Notes: a model not told the origin generated them from the letters alone. Numbered from the stretch's first letter, positions 52,692-62,042 are shown. The stretch: DNA of 64,000 nucleotides from Maribacter polysiphoniae (GCF_003148665.1 NZ_QGGQ01000005.1:226339-290338); one strand, 5' to 3'. Numbers and translations: made by a program.

Positions 52692-53524
52692 GACTTCCCT
52701 TGGTGTATAACCCTTTGTGGAAAGGGGATTTCTATTCCAGCCGCATCAAACCTATTTTTCAATTCTTCCATAACATGGAAATGCGCTGCCCAGAATACGT
52801 CGTTTTCTGCCCAAAAGCGCAGGGAGAGGTTAACGGAGCTGTCGGCCAATGCCTCAACATATACTTCCGGCGCGGGATCTTCTAGAATATCCTTGTTTTC
52901 TGCGCAGATCTCAAGTAAAATATCTTTTGCTTGTTTTATGTTGGAGTCATATCCTATGCCCACCGTTATTTTATCCCTTCTGGTATTTTGGGCGTTATAA
53001 TTAATGATGTTGTTGTTGGATAATTGTCCGTTGGGAATTATGGCGATTTGATTGCCAAAGGTGCTTAATTTAGTGGTGAAAATAGTGATTTCCCTAACTG
53101 TGCCATCGATACCCTGGGCGGAGATGAAATCACCTACCTTAAAGGGTTTAAAGACAAGGATAAGTACCCCGCCTGCAAAATTGGCCAGGGAACCCTGTAG
53201 GGCCAATCCAATGGCCAGTCCGCCCGCACCAATAATAGCGACTAACGAAGAGGAGTGTACACCCAATTGGGTAATCACCAAAACGAAAAGCATTATTTTC
53301 AGGCCAATGCTGATAAAACTTTGCAGGAACGTTTCCAGGGAGGGGTCGTAATCCGCTTTAAGGAAGAACTTCCTGACCATTCTGTTGATTAATCTAATGA
53401 GCCATAGTCCCACTATTAAAATGAGGAAGGCAGTAACTAGGGAAGTGACCAGTCCTGGAAGGATTTCCCACAGCCATTCCTGGGCTTTGGTAATGCTTTC
53501 TTCGTAATCGTTAAGTATATTCAC
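52688..53524 (-). CDS. Small-conductance mechanosensitive channel, MscS type (GTG start)
   Basis: A 278-residue channel with three membrane helices. The third is the pore helix (GAGGLAIGLALQGSLANFAGGV) followed by the MscS beta domain (FKPFKVGDFISAQGIDGTVREI, IPNGQLSNNNIINY) and the C-terminal alpha/beta vestibule domain. It opens on membrane tension to release solutes. The start codon is GTG at 53524; no ATG fits upstream. Convergent with tsaB, overlapping by four bases. Confidence 0.94.
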   Translation of the reverse strand: MNILNDYEESITKAQEWLWEILPGLVTSLVTAFLILIVGLWLIRLINRMVRKFFLKADYDPSLETFLQSFISIGLKIMLFVLVITQLGVHSSSLVAIIGAGGLAIGLALQGSLANFAGGVLILVFKPFKVGDFISAQGIDGTVREITIFTTKLSTFGNQIAIIPNGQLSNNNIINYNAQNTRRDKITVGIGYDSNIKQAKDILLEICAENKDILEDPAPEVYVEALADSSVNLSLRFWAENDVFWAAHFHVMEELKNRFDAAGIEIPFPQRVIHQGKS

Positions 53525-53650
53525 GTGCTATTGATTTTTGTGCAAAAAAAATAAAATTCCATTCCCCTGTCAAATTATAAGCACTAAACAATTGTTAATC
53601 TTGAAGGGATAGGGCAATGGTGCAATCCTTGGCAAGGGATCGATAACGTA

Positions 53651-53683
53651 TACCACAAAAAAAGCGCCCGAAAAGGACGCTTT
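53651..53683 (-). terminator. Terminator of the dodecin gene
   Basis: On the minus strand AAAGCGTCC pairs with GGGCGCTTT (one mismatch) around a TTTTC loop, followed by a T7 run. Confidence 0.75.
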
Positions 53684-53704
53684 GGTATTCGATTCAAGCA
53701 AGGC

Positions 53705-53905
53705 TTATTTAACCTCGAAAGTGATTTTTACATTAACGCGAAAATCGGATATTTCACCGTCTTTTACACTTGCACTTTGGTCTTGAACGTAAACGGAACG
53801 AATATTCTTAACGCTTTTTGATGCTTCAGCAACTGCTTTTTTTGTAGCATCTTCCCAACTTTTTTCTGAGTTGGCCAATACTTCGATAACTTTTAATACT
53901 GACAT
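53705..53905 (-). CDS. Dodecin family protein
   Basis: A 66-residue protein matching dodecin over its full length: VLKVIEVLANSEKSWEDATKKAVAEASKSVKNIRSVYVQDQSASV. Dodecins form hollow dodecamers that store or buffer flavins or coenzyme A. The conserved Trp and the VQDQSA strand that line the ligand site are present. It has its own terminator and stands alone. Confidence 0.93.
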   Translation of the reverse strand: MSVLKVIEVLANSEKSWEDATKKAVAEASKSVKNIRSVYVQDQSASVKDGEISDFRVNVKITFEVK

Positions 53906-53975
53906 AATTAGTGTTTTTTATTGTTTTCTTAAAGTTAGCGAATTAAAAGAAGAAAGACTAATCGGTTTAAGTAAA

Positions 53976-54884
53976 TCAACCGTTTAAGGCAACGACCTCA
54001 TTAACCTTGTCGCCCATCATATTCTTAAGCATGGTTTCTATGCCATTCTTTAAGGTATAGGTCGATGAAGGGCATCCACTACAGGCTCCCTGGAGGATAA
54101 CGTTTACGGTTTTGGTTTCCGATTCATAGGACTGAAAAAGGATGTTGCCACCATCACTGGCTACCGCAGGTTTTACATATTCCTCCAGTATGTCGATGAT
54201 CTGTTTGGATGTATCGTCCAAGAAATCGGGAAGGGCATCGGTTTTTGCGGTCTCTGCCTTGGAAACAGCAATGCTGTTTTCCGAAATCACCTCATTGCCA
54301 TTGGCTATGAATTCCCGTATCATTTCACGTAGTTCCATTGTAATGTCATCCCATTCGGCAACATCATACTTGCTTACGGAAACGTAATTCTCATCCAAGA
54401 ATACTTCTTTTACAAAAGGAAATTGAAAGAGCTGTTTCGCTAATTTGGAGTCCTTGGCCTCATCGATGTTCTTGAACTCGAAAGTGGCTGGTACAATACG
54501 CATGTTACAGACAAATTTCATGACCGATGGGTTTGGTGTAACTTCGGCATAAACGGTAACGGGTACTTTATTGGTTTTGGTCGTGTCATCTTCGATGACA
54601 ACAGGCTCCCCTGAATTCAGGTAGTCGGCCAATTGTTGTGCTACCTCATCCTGGACATCGGCCCATTCGATGATGTTAAAACGTTCCAATCCTATGAAAT
54701 TACCCGAAAAATAAACGGTTTTGATAAAAGGAAGATGGAACAATTGTTGGGCCAAGGGTGATTTTTTGGCCTCATCTATATTTTTAAACTCGTAATTATT
54801 GTTTTTGGTAATGAAATGGTTGGTCTCAAATTTTACAACCGCTGGGTTGTTCGTTTGTTTTACAGCTATTGAGTACGACTTCAT
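53976..54884 (-). CDS. NifU-like Fe-S scaffold/carrier with duplicated N-terminal Nfu domain
   Basis: A 302-residue protein. Two tandem Nfu N-terminal domains (about 1-92 and 105-200) share the core FKNIDEAK-(K/D)-S-x-LA-(Q/K)-QLF. A linker and the C-terminal NifU domain follow, with the cluster-binding C268-S-G-C271 (GACSGCPSST). Nfu proteins carry [4Fe-4S] clusters to target enzymes. Usual Nfu has a single N-terminal domain, so the duplication is notable. Divergent from the PorP gene, with an inverted repeat in the gap. Confidence 0.93.
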   Translation of the reverse strand: MKSYSIAVKQTNNPAVVKFETNHFITKNNNYEFKNIDEAKKSPLAQQLFHLPFIKTVYFSGNFIGLERFNIIEWADVQDEVAQQLADYLNSGEPVVIEDDTTKTNKVPVTVYAEVTPNPSVMKFVCNMRIVPATFEFKNIDEAKDSKLAKQLFQFPFVKEVFLDENYVSVSKYDVAEWDDITMELREMIREFIANGNEVISENSIAVSKAETAKTDALPDFLDDTSKQIIDILEEYVKPAVASDGGNILFQSYESETKTVNVILQGACSGCPSSTYTLKNGIETMLKNMMGDKVNEVVALNG

Positions 54885-54900
54885 ATAATTATGTTTTCGG

Positions 54901-54926
54901 CAAAAGTACGAACTTATTCGTACTTT
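54901..54926. promoter_or_regulatory. nfu -7 element inside a perfect 10-bp inverted repeat
   Basis: AAAGTACGAA (54903-54912), spacer CTTA, TTCGTACTTT (54917-54926). The minus strand reads TACTTTTG at 54908-54901, a match to TAnnTTTG, 17 bases before the nfu-like ATG. The symmetric site overlaps that -7 element, so it could be a repressor operator. The binding factor is unknown. Confidence 0.5.
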
Positions 54927-55006
54927 GTGGAAATATAATAATGTTGCGATTCAACCGTTATATTTAATATTTGGTCGATATTAAAATAGAAATCCCCATT
55001 ATTTAT

Positions 55007-55999
55007 ATGAAATTTCGCTTACTGCTAATTTTCGTTTTTATAGCTTTTGGTTTTAGGTCCTTGGCCCAAGAAGGCATTCCCGTATATTTTGATTATCTGT
55101 CCGATAACTATTATCTGGTTTATCCTTCAATGGCGGGTATAGGGGAAGGCGGTAAGATTAGGGGAACCATTCGAAAACAATGGTTTTCCGTGGATGAAGC
55201 CCCGAACCTACAAACGCTGAGCGCCAATTTTCGACTTGGTGACGGACCAAGTGGTGTGGGGGCCATATTTTTTAACGACGCCAATGGATATCATTCCCAA
55301 ACGGGTCTAAAGCTTACCTATGCGCATCACTTAAAACTGGGTGGCGATGTGCGCTATTTAAACCAATTGTCTTTCGGTATCAGCGGTGGATTGCTGCAAA
55401 GTAGTCTGGATGAATCCGAATTCCGTTCCGTTATTCCCGATCCGGTGATAACCGGAGGTAATAATAGTGTGAGTTATTTTAATGTGGATTTAGGGATGTC
55501 GTATAGCTTAATGGACTTTTATGCGCATTTTTCCGTATTGAATGCCTTGGGTAGCGGAAGGGACCTGTATTCGGCGATTGAATTTGATAACCTAAGACGA
55601 TATCTGATTTCCGCGGGATATGTTTTTGGAAAGAGCGAATGGCAGTATGAGCCATCTGTTCTTTTCCAGCTTACCGAATTTACGGAAGAAAAGACGATGG
55701 ATATCAATGCCAAGGTTTATAAGGATGTTGATTTTGGTAGAATTTGGGGTGGTTTGTCCTATAGAAGAAGTTTCGATGGGGCACAGTTCCTGGTCGATGG
55801 TTCCTTTGGTGAGCAGCGACTGCAATTGATAACCCCAATCATTGGTGCGAACTTCAAAAATTTTATGGTTTCCTATAATTACTCCTATCAAATGGGTGAT
55901 GTGCGTTTTGATAACGGAGGATTCCATCAGATTACCGTGGGGTACGATTTTGGACAATCGGAACGTAGGTACGACTGTTATTGTCCTGCTGCGCAATAG
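55007..55999 (+). CDS. PorP/SprF family type IX secretion outer-membrane protein
   Basis: A 330-residue protein with signal peptide (MKFRLLLIFVFIAFGFRSLAQ) and the PorP/SprF barrel pattern: YLVYPSMAGIGEGGKIRGTIRKQW near the N-terminus, GVGAIFFNDANGYHSQTGLKLTYAHHLKL, and a C-terminal strand region (QITVGYDFGQ). These 14-stranded barrels receive or hold T9SS substrates at the cell surface. The ATG at 55007 is chosen; 54971 adds 12 residues before the signal peptide. It is not next to a SprB-like adhesin, unlike many sprF genes. Confidence 0.92.
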   Translation: MKFRLLLIFVFIAFGFRSLAQEGIPVYFDYLSDNYYLVYPSMAGIGEGGKIRGTIRKQWFSVDEAPNLQTLSANFRLGDGPSGVGAIFFNDANGYHSQTGLKLTYAHHLKLGGDVRYLNQLSFGISGGLLQSSLDESEFRSVIPDPVITGGNNSVSYFNVDLGMSYSLMDFYAHFSVLNALGSGRDLYSAIEFDNLRRYLISAGYVFGKSEWQYEPSVLFQLTEFTEEKTMDINAKVYKDVDFGRIWGGLSYRRSFDGAQFLVDGSFGEQRLQLITPIIGANFKNFMVSYNYSYQMGDVRFDNGGFHQITVGYDFGQSERRYDCYCPAAQ

Positions 56000-56072
56000 A
56001 GGGCTTAAACACGAAACGCCATATACCGTTTCAATAGTATATAGCGCTTAGCGTAAAGAAGTACAAGGCGTA

Positions 56073-57257
56073 TTAATCCCACCTATAATTTTTCTTTTCG
56101 GCCTGTTTTTTTATGGCTTCCAACATGGCGTTTTCCAATTCTCCAGAAGCATTTTCCTTTTGGTTTTCGGCAATGTATGCCTCCCGTTTTGCATTGAGTT
56201 CCTGTATCTCTCTTTGGATATCGGCACGTTCATTCTTTTTGGTTTCGATATACTTTTCTATCGCTGCTTTGGACTTTCCTTGCAACTCCTGGGGCAATTG
56301 CTCATTTTCGATCTCCGCAACATTAAAATCCTCGTCTTCCATGGCATCGACCAAATCCCAGGATGCGTTGTTGTACATCCTAGAGCTTTTACTTACGGCC
56401 CTTTTGACGATTACCACCTCTTCTAAGGCTTCGGCATTGGCATCTTGTTCTGCCTGCATAGCCATTTTAGAGGCCCCGAGACTACCGTACGATATGTAGG
56501 TTTTGTTCAATTTGCCATTCAATTTAATGATAACGTCATCATAAGGGGTGTCGATGTGCACAACACGTTTGTTGTGGTCTATGGCCAAATATTCCCCTCC
56601 GGTCATGGTCGCCCCTTTTTTCCAGGCTGTATTGATGCCTTGTTCATAATTGCCACAGAAAATAGTGTTCACAACCACATGTTTTTCCACGGCATTGGCA
56701 ACAGCATCTTTGTAGTTTAGTTTTCCTTGGGTAAAGGGTTCGTTGCCGGCAATGAAGATCATCTTCAAGTGGTCTGGGTTTTTGCCCCAGTCCAATTGCT
56801 TCAATGAGGTTTGAATGACCTGTCCACAGAATTCCTCACCTCCATTGGTGGTCAATGAAAAGAGTTTTTCTGAGATCTCATCAAGATCACTGCTAAAATC
56901 CAGGACTTGTTGAATGTACCCTTCTTGGGATGATAGATTGTCGTTGCCATATTGATACAGGGCAATTTCCAATTTTGGTCGTGTGTCGTTGCCACATTTG
57001 GCATGGGTAAATTCGTTTATAATATCCCAAAGTTGTGATTTGGCTTGGTTGATCAACCCGTCCATGCTGTTGCTCGTATCCAATAACAATGCGATTTTGA
57101 CCGTATTGTTGTCGGATTTTACATTTTCGTCACCAATGATGGCTTCGGCTATAATTGCTTTGTTTTTGGTATTTTTCGGACTTAATTCACAGCCATAGGA
57201 AGTATGGATTGTTGTGGCCAAAAGGCAAATTCCTAGAATTCGATGTAGATTTTTCAT
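56073..57257 (-). CDS. VWA-domain exported protein with C-terminal coiled coil
   Basis: A protein of 394 residues (397 if the ATG at 57266 is used). An N-terminal signal ends near a lone Cys (HTSYGC), possibly a poor lipobox. The von Willebrand factor A domain has MIDAS D-T-S-N-S near residue 60-67 and later TNGGEEFCGQVIQ. A charged C-terminal coiled coil follows (KAAIEKYIETKKNERADIQREIQEL). The same-strand DUF4349 gene lies 54 bases upstream, so the pair is an operon. Function unknown; VWA domains bind metal-dependent protein ligands. Confidence 0.85.
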   Translation of the reverse strand: MKNLHRILGICLLATTIHTSYGCELSPKNTKNKAIIAEAIIGDENVKSDNNTVKIALLLDTSNSMDGLINQAKSQLWDIINEFTHAKCGNDTRPKLEIALYQYGNDNLSSQEGYIQQVLDFSSDLDEISEKLFSLTTNGGEEFCGQVIQTSLKQLDWGKNPDHLKMIFIAGNEPFTQGKLNYKDAVANAVEKHVVVNTIFCGNYEQGINTAWKKGATMTGGEYLAIDHNKRVVHIDTPYDDVIIKLNGKLNKTYISYGSLGASKMAMQAEQDANAEALEEVVIVKRAVSKSSRMYNNASWDLVDAMEDEDFNVAEIENEQLPQELQGKSKAAIEKYIETKKNERADIQREIQELNAKREAYIAENQKENASGELENAMLEAIKKQAEKKNYRWD

Positions 57258-57311
57258 AATATTCATTTTTTTGTTTTACTTCCCGCGAAGTGGAAATCTG
57301 TTATGCTTCAA

Positions 57312-58154
57312 TTAATTTTTTCGTAGTTTTTCAATGGTCGAAACCGTTAAGAAAGAGAACCCTGCTATGAACAATAAGACGAGCATTAATTGTAAATAGG
57401 TGGTGAGTGTCCATAAAAAGGCCGATGTTATCCGCTGTGTTAAACTGGTATTGGTGATCTTTTTTTCGGTAAGGGAGAATTTTACGGTGCAGAATTCATT
57501 TTCCTCATCAAAATTGCCCAAACTCACACCCAAGGCCTGTAGCTGTTGTTCAATTTCGAGTATCCTATCCTCCAATTGTATGTATTCCTCAATTCGTCCT
57601 CCTTCTGTCTTAAGATCGATCAAGGAAGTCCTTATTTTTTCGAGGGACATTTTTTTGGCACGCAATTCCTTGTACTCATTGGTTTTGTCCTTTTTGGTAA
57701 TCTGTTTGGCTTGTATTGTACCTATTTGGATGAGTTGTTGGTATATGGCATCAAAATGTTCAGGAGGGACACCGATGGTTAGGTTTAAGCTACGATAGCC
57801 GGAATTTCCATTTTTATTTTCGAACTGTATAAGTCCGTTGTAATCGGAAACATATTTGCGTAGTTGGTTTTCGTCACGATCAAAGACACTGGATGTGGAT
57901 TTGATGTCTGCTATTTTCTCATATTTCTGGTCCACTTGCATAGGGGCTTGTCCCAATGTCACATGATGTCTTTTGGTTGCGTAGTTCTTGCGTATTTCAA
58001 GATTGGATTCCAAAAGTTCTGTTTGCTGAAATAGGGGAGTAGGGGCAATGCTGTTTTCTTTTTCTGTCGACAGACGATAGGCGAATAAGATGATAAACCC
58101 TATGCCAAGTACTAGGGATAGTTTTCCGATTTTGTTTTTTACCGTTGTTTTCAT
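57312..58154 (-). CDS. DUF4349 membrane protein
   Basis: A 280-residue protein. An N-terminal helix (about 8-27) anchors a periplasmic domain with the DUF4349 pattern (RKNYATKRHHV, YNGLIQFENKNGNSGYRSLNLTIGVPPEHFDAIYQQL). A coiled coil (about 160-205) and a C-terminal membrane helix (YLQLMLVLLFIAGFSFL) follow. ATG at 58154; a second choice is 58169. Upstream frames beginning at 58274 have no family match. Operon with the VWA gene; divergent from the sensor kinase. Role unknown. Confidence 0.83.
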   Translation of the reverse strand: MKTTVKNKIGKLSLVLGIGFIILFAYRLSTEKENSIAPTPLFQQTELLESNLEIRKNYATKRHHVTLGQAPMQVDQKYEKIADIKSTSSVFDRDENQLRKYVSDYNGLIQFENKNGNSGYRSLNLTIGVPPEHFDAIYQQLIQIGTIQAKQITKKDKTNEYKELRAKKMSLEKIRTSLIDLKTEGGRIEEYIQLEDRILEIEQQLQALGVSLGNFDEENEFCTVKFSLTEKKITNTSLTQRITSAFLWTLTTYLQLMLVLLFIAGFSFLTVSTIEKLRKN

Positions 58155-58361
58155 GTTTGATGGTGTCATTTTATGGGGTAAATGTATTTCCTGATATTTT
58201 GATAAAAAACAAGGAATGAGGTAAAGCCCCTGTTCAATGAGTAAAGCGTCCCTTTGGTTTTGTAAAGTCCGCATTTAGGCCATCTTATTGCCTATTTTGG
58301 CTGTTTGGGCATTTTTTATTGCCGCATAAATCAGCTAAGTTTACGTTGTGTTTAAGTAATA

Positions 58362-60572
58362 ATGAAAAGAATAAACCACATCATACTGCTACTGCTCATA
58401 GGGGCATTATCCTGCCTCCCAAAGGTTTTGACGGCACAGGCCAAGGTCGAGATCAAGGGGACGGTAAAAGGAATGGAGAACGATTCGCCGATCTCCGGTG
58501 TTGGGGTTTCCACAGATTCAGGGTCCTATACCTTGACCAATAGCTTTGGTGAATTTAAGATTGATGCGTTCATCGGGGAGGAACTCACCTTCCAGAGCCC
58601 TCATTTTGAAACGGTGCGTCATCGGATTCGAAGCAATGAGGATGTCGATGTGAAAGTCAAGGGGTATGAAGCAAAAAGCAACGGTAGTTTTAGAGGTAGT
58701 AAAAGTTCCCTTGATCGCTTGTCGCTACACGCGCTATATTTAGACTCGGCCAATTACTTTAAGAAGAGCGATATTGAAAAAAGTATCGACTACATCACAA
58801 AATCGATCGCGAACTTAGGGCCAAGGGCCGATAAAGGGGAATTGGCCCGATCATTGACAGTATTGGGAGAGGTTTATCTTTATCATAAGCAGTACGACTT
58901 GGCCATTACCAACTTTTCGGATGCCCTGGAGGCCCAGTCCACGACAAGAACCATTTTTTTATTGGGCAAGGCTTATGTGGCCAATAAGGATTTTGAAGAG
59001 GCAGAGCAAGCCTTGCTGCCCTTGACGAAAATCAATAAAATGGTTCCATTCCAAAAAGTGGAACTCTATGAGTATTTGGGGGATGCCTATTTGGGAATGG
59101 GGAACATTGATAAGGCCGTGGCATTTTATTCCGAAGGGTTGACCATAGCCGAAAAAAACCAGATTGCCCCTAAAGTGACCGACCTGAATTCCAAGATCGC
59201 CGATGCCTATGTAAAGGGAAACCGGAATATCGAGGCAGAGGGGTATTATTCCAATTCGTTGCAATTGGCCAAACGCGAGGCGCCCCAACGATCTATCCAA
59301 GAGAAGGAAAAAGTGGCGGACTTTTACAATAAGAAGAACCGATTCGATGAGGAAATCCAATTGCGTAAGCAGAGTTTGAACGAGTTGGGGGAGTTGCCCG
59401 CCAATACCAAAGTTAGTCGTGACAAACCCAAATCCCTTGATTCCATTACCTCACAACGTATCAATTACAAGATTGCCAATGCCTATATGGCCCAAGATAA
59501 TTATGATGAGGCCATACCCTATCTTCAAAAGAGTATCGTGGAGGCGGATAGTGAGGATGACTTGATCATTCAAAAGGACGCCACACGCAAGTTGTCCGAG
59601 GCGTATGAGTACAAAGGGGAGTTCAATAAGGCTTTGGAGACCTATCAGGACTATGTGGCCGTGGTCGATACCCTATATATTCGTAAAGAACAGGAAATAT
59701 CCCGTGCTGCGCGACTCAATCGTGAAATTGCGGCAAAGCAGAGTCGAATCGATGGTCTGGAACAAGAACGGCAACTGTCGCAGAGCAAGTATGATTTGGC
59801 GATTACCGACCAGCAATTGCAGGAGGAAAGCAACAAAAGAAAAAACTGGGTGATCTATTCCTTGCTTTTTGGCTTGTTGTTGATGGGATTGGCGGCCTTC
59901 TTTTTTTATAGGAGCAACCAACAGCAAAAATTGGCGAACAATCTTCTGGCCTTGAAATCGCTGCGTTCACAGATGAACCCGCATTTCATTTTCAATGCAT
60001 TGAACTCGGTGAACAGTTATATCGCCAAGAGCGACGAACGTAGCGCCAATAGGTTTTTGAGTGATTTTTCCACCTTAATGCGGGCCGTTTTGGAGAATTC
60101 CGAGGAAGATTTCATTCCATTGGCCAAGGAGTTGGAATTGCTGCGCCTCTATGTGAAGTTGGAACATTCCCGTTTTCCTGATAAGTTCGATTATACGATT
60201 GATGTTGATGAAGCCATCGCTATAGAAAGCTACCAAATACCGCCCATGCTCTTGCAACCCTATATTGAAAATGCAATATGGCATGGTCTTCGGTATAAGG
60301 AAGGAAAAGGAAACTTGCGTATTCATTTGGAAAACATAGATAAGAATTCCATTCGGATCAGTATTGAGGATGATGGTATCGGACGAAAAAAATCCGCTGC
60401 CTTGAAAACCCAAAACCAGAAAAAGCAAAAATCAAAGGGTATGGGCAATATCAGTAAGCGAATTGCCATCCTCAATGAAATGTACAAGGACAAGGTAGAC
60501 GTCCATATCACCGATTTGGGTAATGACGGTAGTGGCACCAAGGTCCTCTTCACTTTAAAAAAGGATAAATGA
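58362..60572 (+). CDS. LytS-type sensor histidine kinase with CarboxypepD-like and TPR sensor region
   Basis: A 736-residue protein. Signal peptide (1-25), then a beta-sandwich resembling the carboxypeptidase regulatory-like domain (about 28-100). TPR repeats follow (about 120-450, e.g. ARSLTVLGEVYLYHKQYDLAITNFSDAL), then a coiled coil, one membrane helix (about 496-517) and the kinase. Phospho-accepting His541 lies in SQMNPHFIFNALNSVN (His_kinase family), with an N-box QPYIENAIWHGLRY and G-box GMGNIS. The periplasmic CarboxypepD/TPR part is the sensor (inference). Overlaps its response regulator by four bases (ATGA). Confidence 0.93.
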   Translation: MKRINHIILLLLIGALSCLPKVLTAQAKVEIKGTVKGMENDSPISGVGVSTDSGSYTLTNSFGEFKIDAFIGEELTFQSPHFETVRHRIRSNEDVDVKVKGYEAKSNGSFRGSKSSLDRLSLHALYLDSANYFKKSDIEKSIDYITKSIANLGPRADKGELARSLTVLGEVYLYHKQYDLAITNFSDALEAQSTTRTIFLLGKAYVANKDFEEAEQALLPLTKINKMVPFQKVELYEYLGDAYLGMGNIDKAVAFYSEGLTIAEKNQIAPKVTDLNSKIADAYVKGNRNIEAEGYYSNSLQLAKREAPQRSIQEKEKVADFYNKKNRFDEEIQLRKQSLNELGELPANTKVSRDKPKSLDSITSQRINYKIANAYMAQDNYDEAIPYLQKSIVEADSEDDLIIQKDATRKLSEAYEYKGEFNKALETYQDYVAVVDTLYIRKEQEISRAARLNREIAAKQSRIDGLEQERQLSQSKYDLAITDQQLQEESNKRKNWVIYSLLFGLLLMGLAAFFFYRSNQQQKLANNLLALKSLRSQMNPHFIFNALNSVNSYIAKSDERSANRFLSDFSTLMRAVLENSEEDFIPLAKELELLRLYVKLEHSRFPDKFDYTIDVDEAIAIESYQIPPMLLQPYIENAIWHGLRYKEGKGNLRIHLENIDKNSIRISIEDDGIGRKKSAALKTQNQKKQKSKGMGNISKRIAILNEMYKDKVDVHITDLGNDGSGTKVLFTLKKDK

Positions 60573-61297
60573 ATTTAAAAGCGCTTATTGTAGAGGATGA
60601 GGCCAATAGTCGGGAGATCCTTCAAAACTATGTGTCGAAATATTGTAAGAATGTAACGGTCTTGGGCGAAGCGGCTTCCATACAGGAGGCACTTGAATTT
60701 ATTCAAGGGAATGCGTTGGATTTGGTTTTTCTCGATGTTGAAATGCCGTATGGCAATGCCTTTGATCTTCTGGACCAACTGCCCGATAGGGAATTTGAAA
60801 CGGTTTTTGTCACCGCGTACAATCAATATGCCATGGATGCCCTAAACAACCATGCGGCCTACTATTTAATGAAACCCATCAATATCGATGAATTGATAAG
60901 GGCGGTGGAATATGTCTCCGAGATCAAGACCAAGGAGACCGCTCTGGAAAATAAGGTGTTGAGTGCCCAATTACCGGGTGTGGAAGGTAAGATCACCATT
61001 CCCCAGCAAGACGGTTTCCAGGTGCTGAATGTGAATGAGATCTTCTACTGCAAGGCCGATGACAATTACACGGAAATCCATTTGGCGAACAAGAAGATCT
61101 TGGTTAGTAAGACCCTCAAGTATTTTGAGGATGCACTTTCCCAATTTCCCTTTGCACGTATCCATAAATCCTATCTGGTCAATGTGAACGAGATCGTTAA
61201 ATACAAAAAAGGCAAAGGGGGCAGTGTGGTCGTTTCAAATGGGAAGGAACTTTTGGTTTCAGCATCCAAAAAGAAGGAATTATTGGCGTATTTTTGA
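60569..61297 (+). CDS. LytTR-family response regulator
   Basis: A 242-residue regulator: receiver domain (1-125) with phospho-acceptor Asp56 (LVFLDVEMP), acidic pocket E9/D10/E11 and conserved Lys in MKPIN near 106, then a LytTR DNA-binding domain (about 140-242, VNEIFYCKADDNYTEIHL ... FARIHKSYLVNVNEI). It pairs with the kinase just upstream by an ATGA overlap. LytTR proteins bind direct repeats upstream of their targets; the nearby VWA/DUF4349 genes are candidates (inference). Confidence 0.95.
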   Translation: MNLKALIVEDEANSREILQNYVSKYCKNVTVLGEAASIQEALEFIQGNALDLVFLDVEMPYGNAFDLLDQLPDREFETVFVTAYNQYAMDALNNHAAYYLMKPINIDELIRAVEYVSEIKTKETALENKVLSAQLPGVEGKITIPQQDGFQVLNVNEIFYCKADDNYTEIHLANKKILVSKTLKYFEDALSQFPFARIHKSYLVNVNEIVKYKKGKGGSVVVSNGKELLVSASKKKELLAYF

Positions 61298-61324
61298 ACT
61301 GCAAAATAAAATACGATACAACCA

Positions 61325-61840
61325 ATGTTAATGAAATCGGTTAGGGGAAAAACCCCAATAATAGGAGAAGATTGTTTTATAGCTGAAAACGCCACCATTG
61401 TAGGCGAAGTAACCATGGGCGATCAATGTAGTGTTTGGTTCAATGCGGTCCTTAGAGGGGATGTGCATTTTATCAAGATGGGAAATAAGGTCAATGTACA
61501 GGATGGTGCCGTTGTGCATTGTACGTACGAGAAATCACCGACAACCATAGGGAATAATGTTTCCATTGGGCACAATGCCCTAGTGCACGGTTGCACCATA
61601 AAGGACAATGTTCTGGTAGGGATGGGAAGCATCATCATGGATGATTGCGTGGTCGAAAGCAATAGCATTATTGCGGCAGGGGCCGTTTTGACCAAAGGGA
61701 CCCACGTGCCTGAAGGTTCTATCTTCGCCGGTATGCCCGCAAAAAAAATAAAGGATATAAGTCCGGAATTGAGTAAAGGGGAGATCGATAGGATTGCCAA
61801 TGCCTACATAAAATACTCGAGTTGGTTTAAGGAGGAGTAG
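61325..61840 (+). CDS. Gamma-carbonic anhydrase family protein (left-handed beta-helix)
   Basis: A 171-residue hexapeptide-repeat protein (IGEDCFIAENATIVGEVTMGD ... VSIGHNALVHGCTIKDNVLVGMGSIIMDDC). Zinc-ligand histidines lie in VVHCTY and the G-H-x5-H segment of the third turn region, as in gamma-type carbonic anhydrases. Many bacterial members (YrdA/PaaY-like) have weak or no anhydrase activity. Second in-frame ATG two codons in (61331). Lies between the response regulator and fabD. Confidence 0.9.
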   Translation: MLMKSVRGKTPIIGEDCFIAENATIVGEVTMGDQCSVWFNAVLRGDVHFIKMGNKVNVQDGAVVHCTYEKSPTTIGNNVSIGHNALVHGCTIKDNVLVGMGSIIMDDCVVESNSIIAAGAVLTKGTHVPEGSIFAGMPAKKIKDISPELSKGEIDRIANAYIKYSSWFKEE

Positions 61841-62015
61841 TCCTTCGTCTATAATTCGGTCTGGAAAAGTGGCCTAAAGCGGCAGTTTTCAAAATTGGGT
61901 TGCCGCTGGTTATTTGGTCGCAATCTGTTTGTTGTCAAAGAAATGGCATTTGGATTGCTGCCGACCCAGGAGGGGTATTTTTGCGCCGTACTGTGGTCTG
62001 TGCGAGAATATTCCC

Positions 62016-62023
62016 TATTTTTG
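62016..62023 (+). promoter_or_regulatory. Possible -7 element of fabD
   Basis: TATTTTTG ends 19 bases before the fabD ATG. No TTG at the expected -33 distance, so only half a promoter is seen. Confidence 0.4.
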
Positions 62024-62042
62024 TTATCCAAAATTTAAAATT

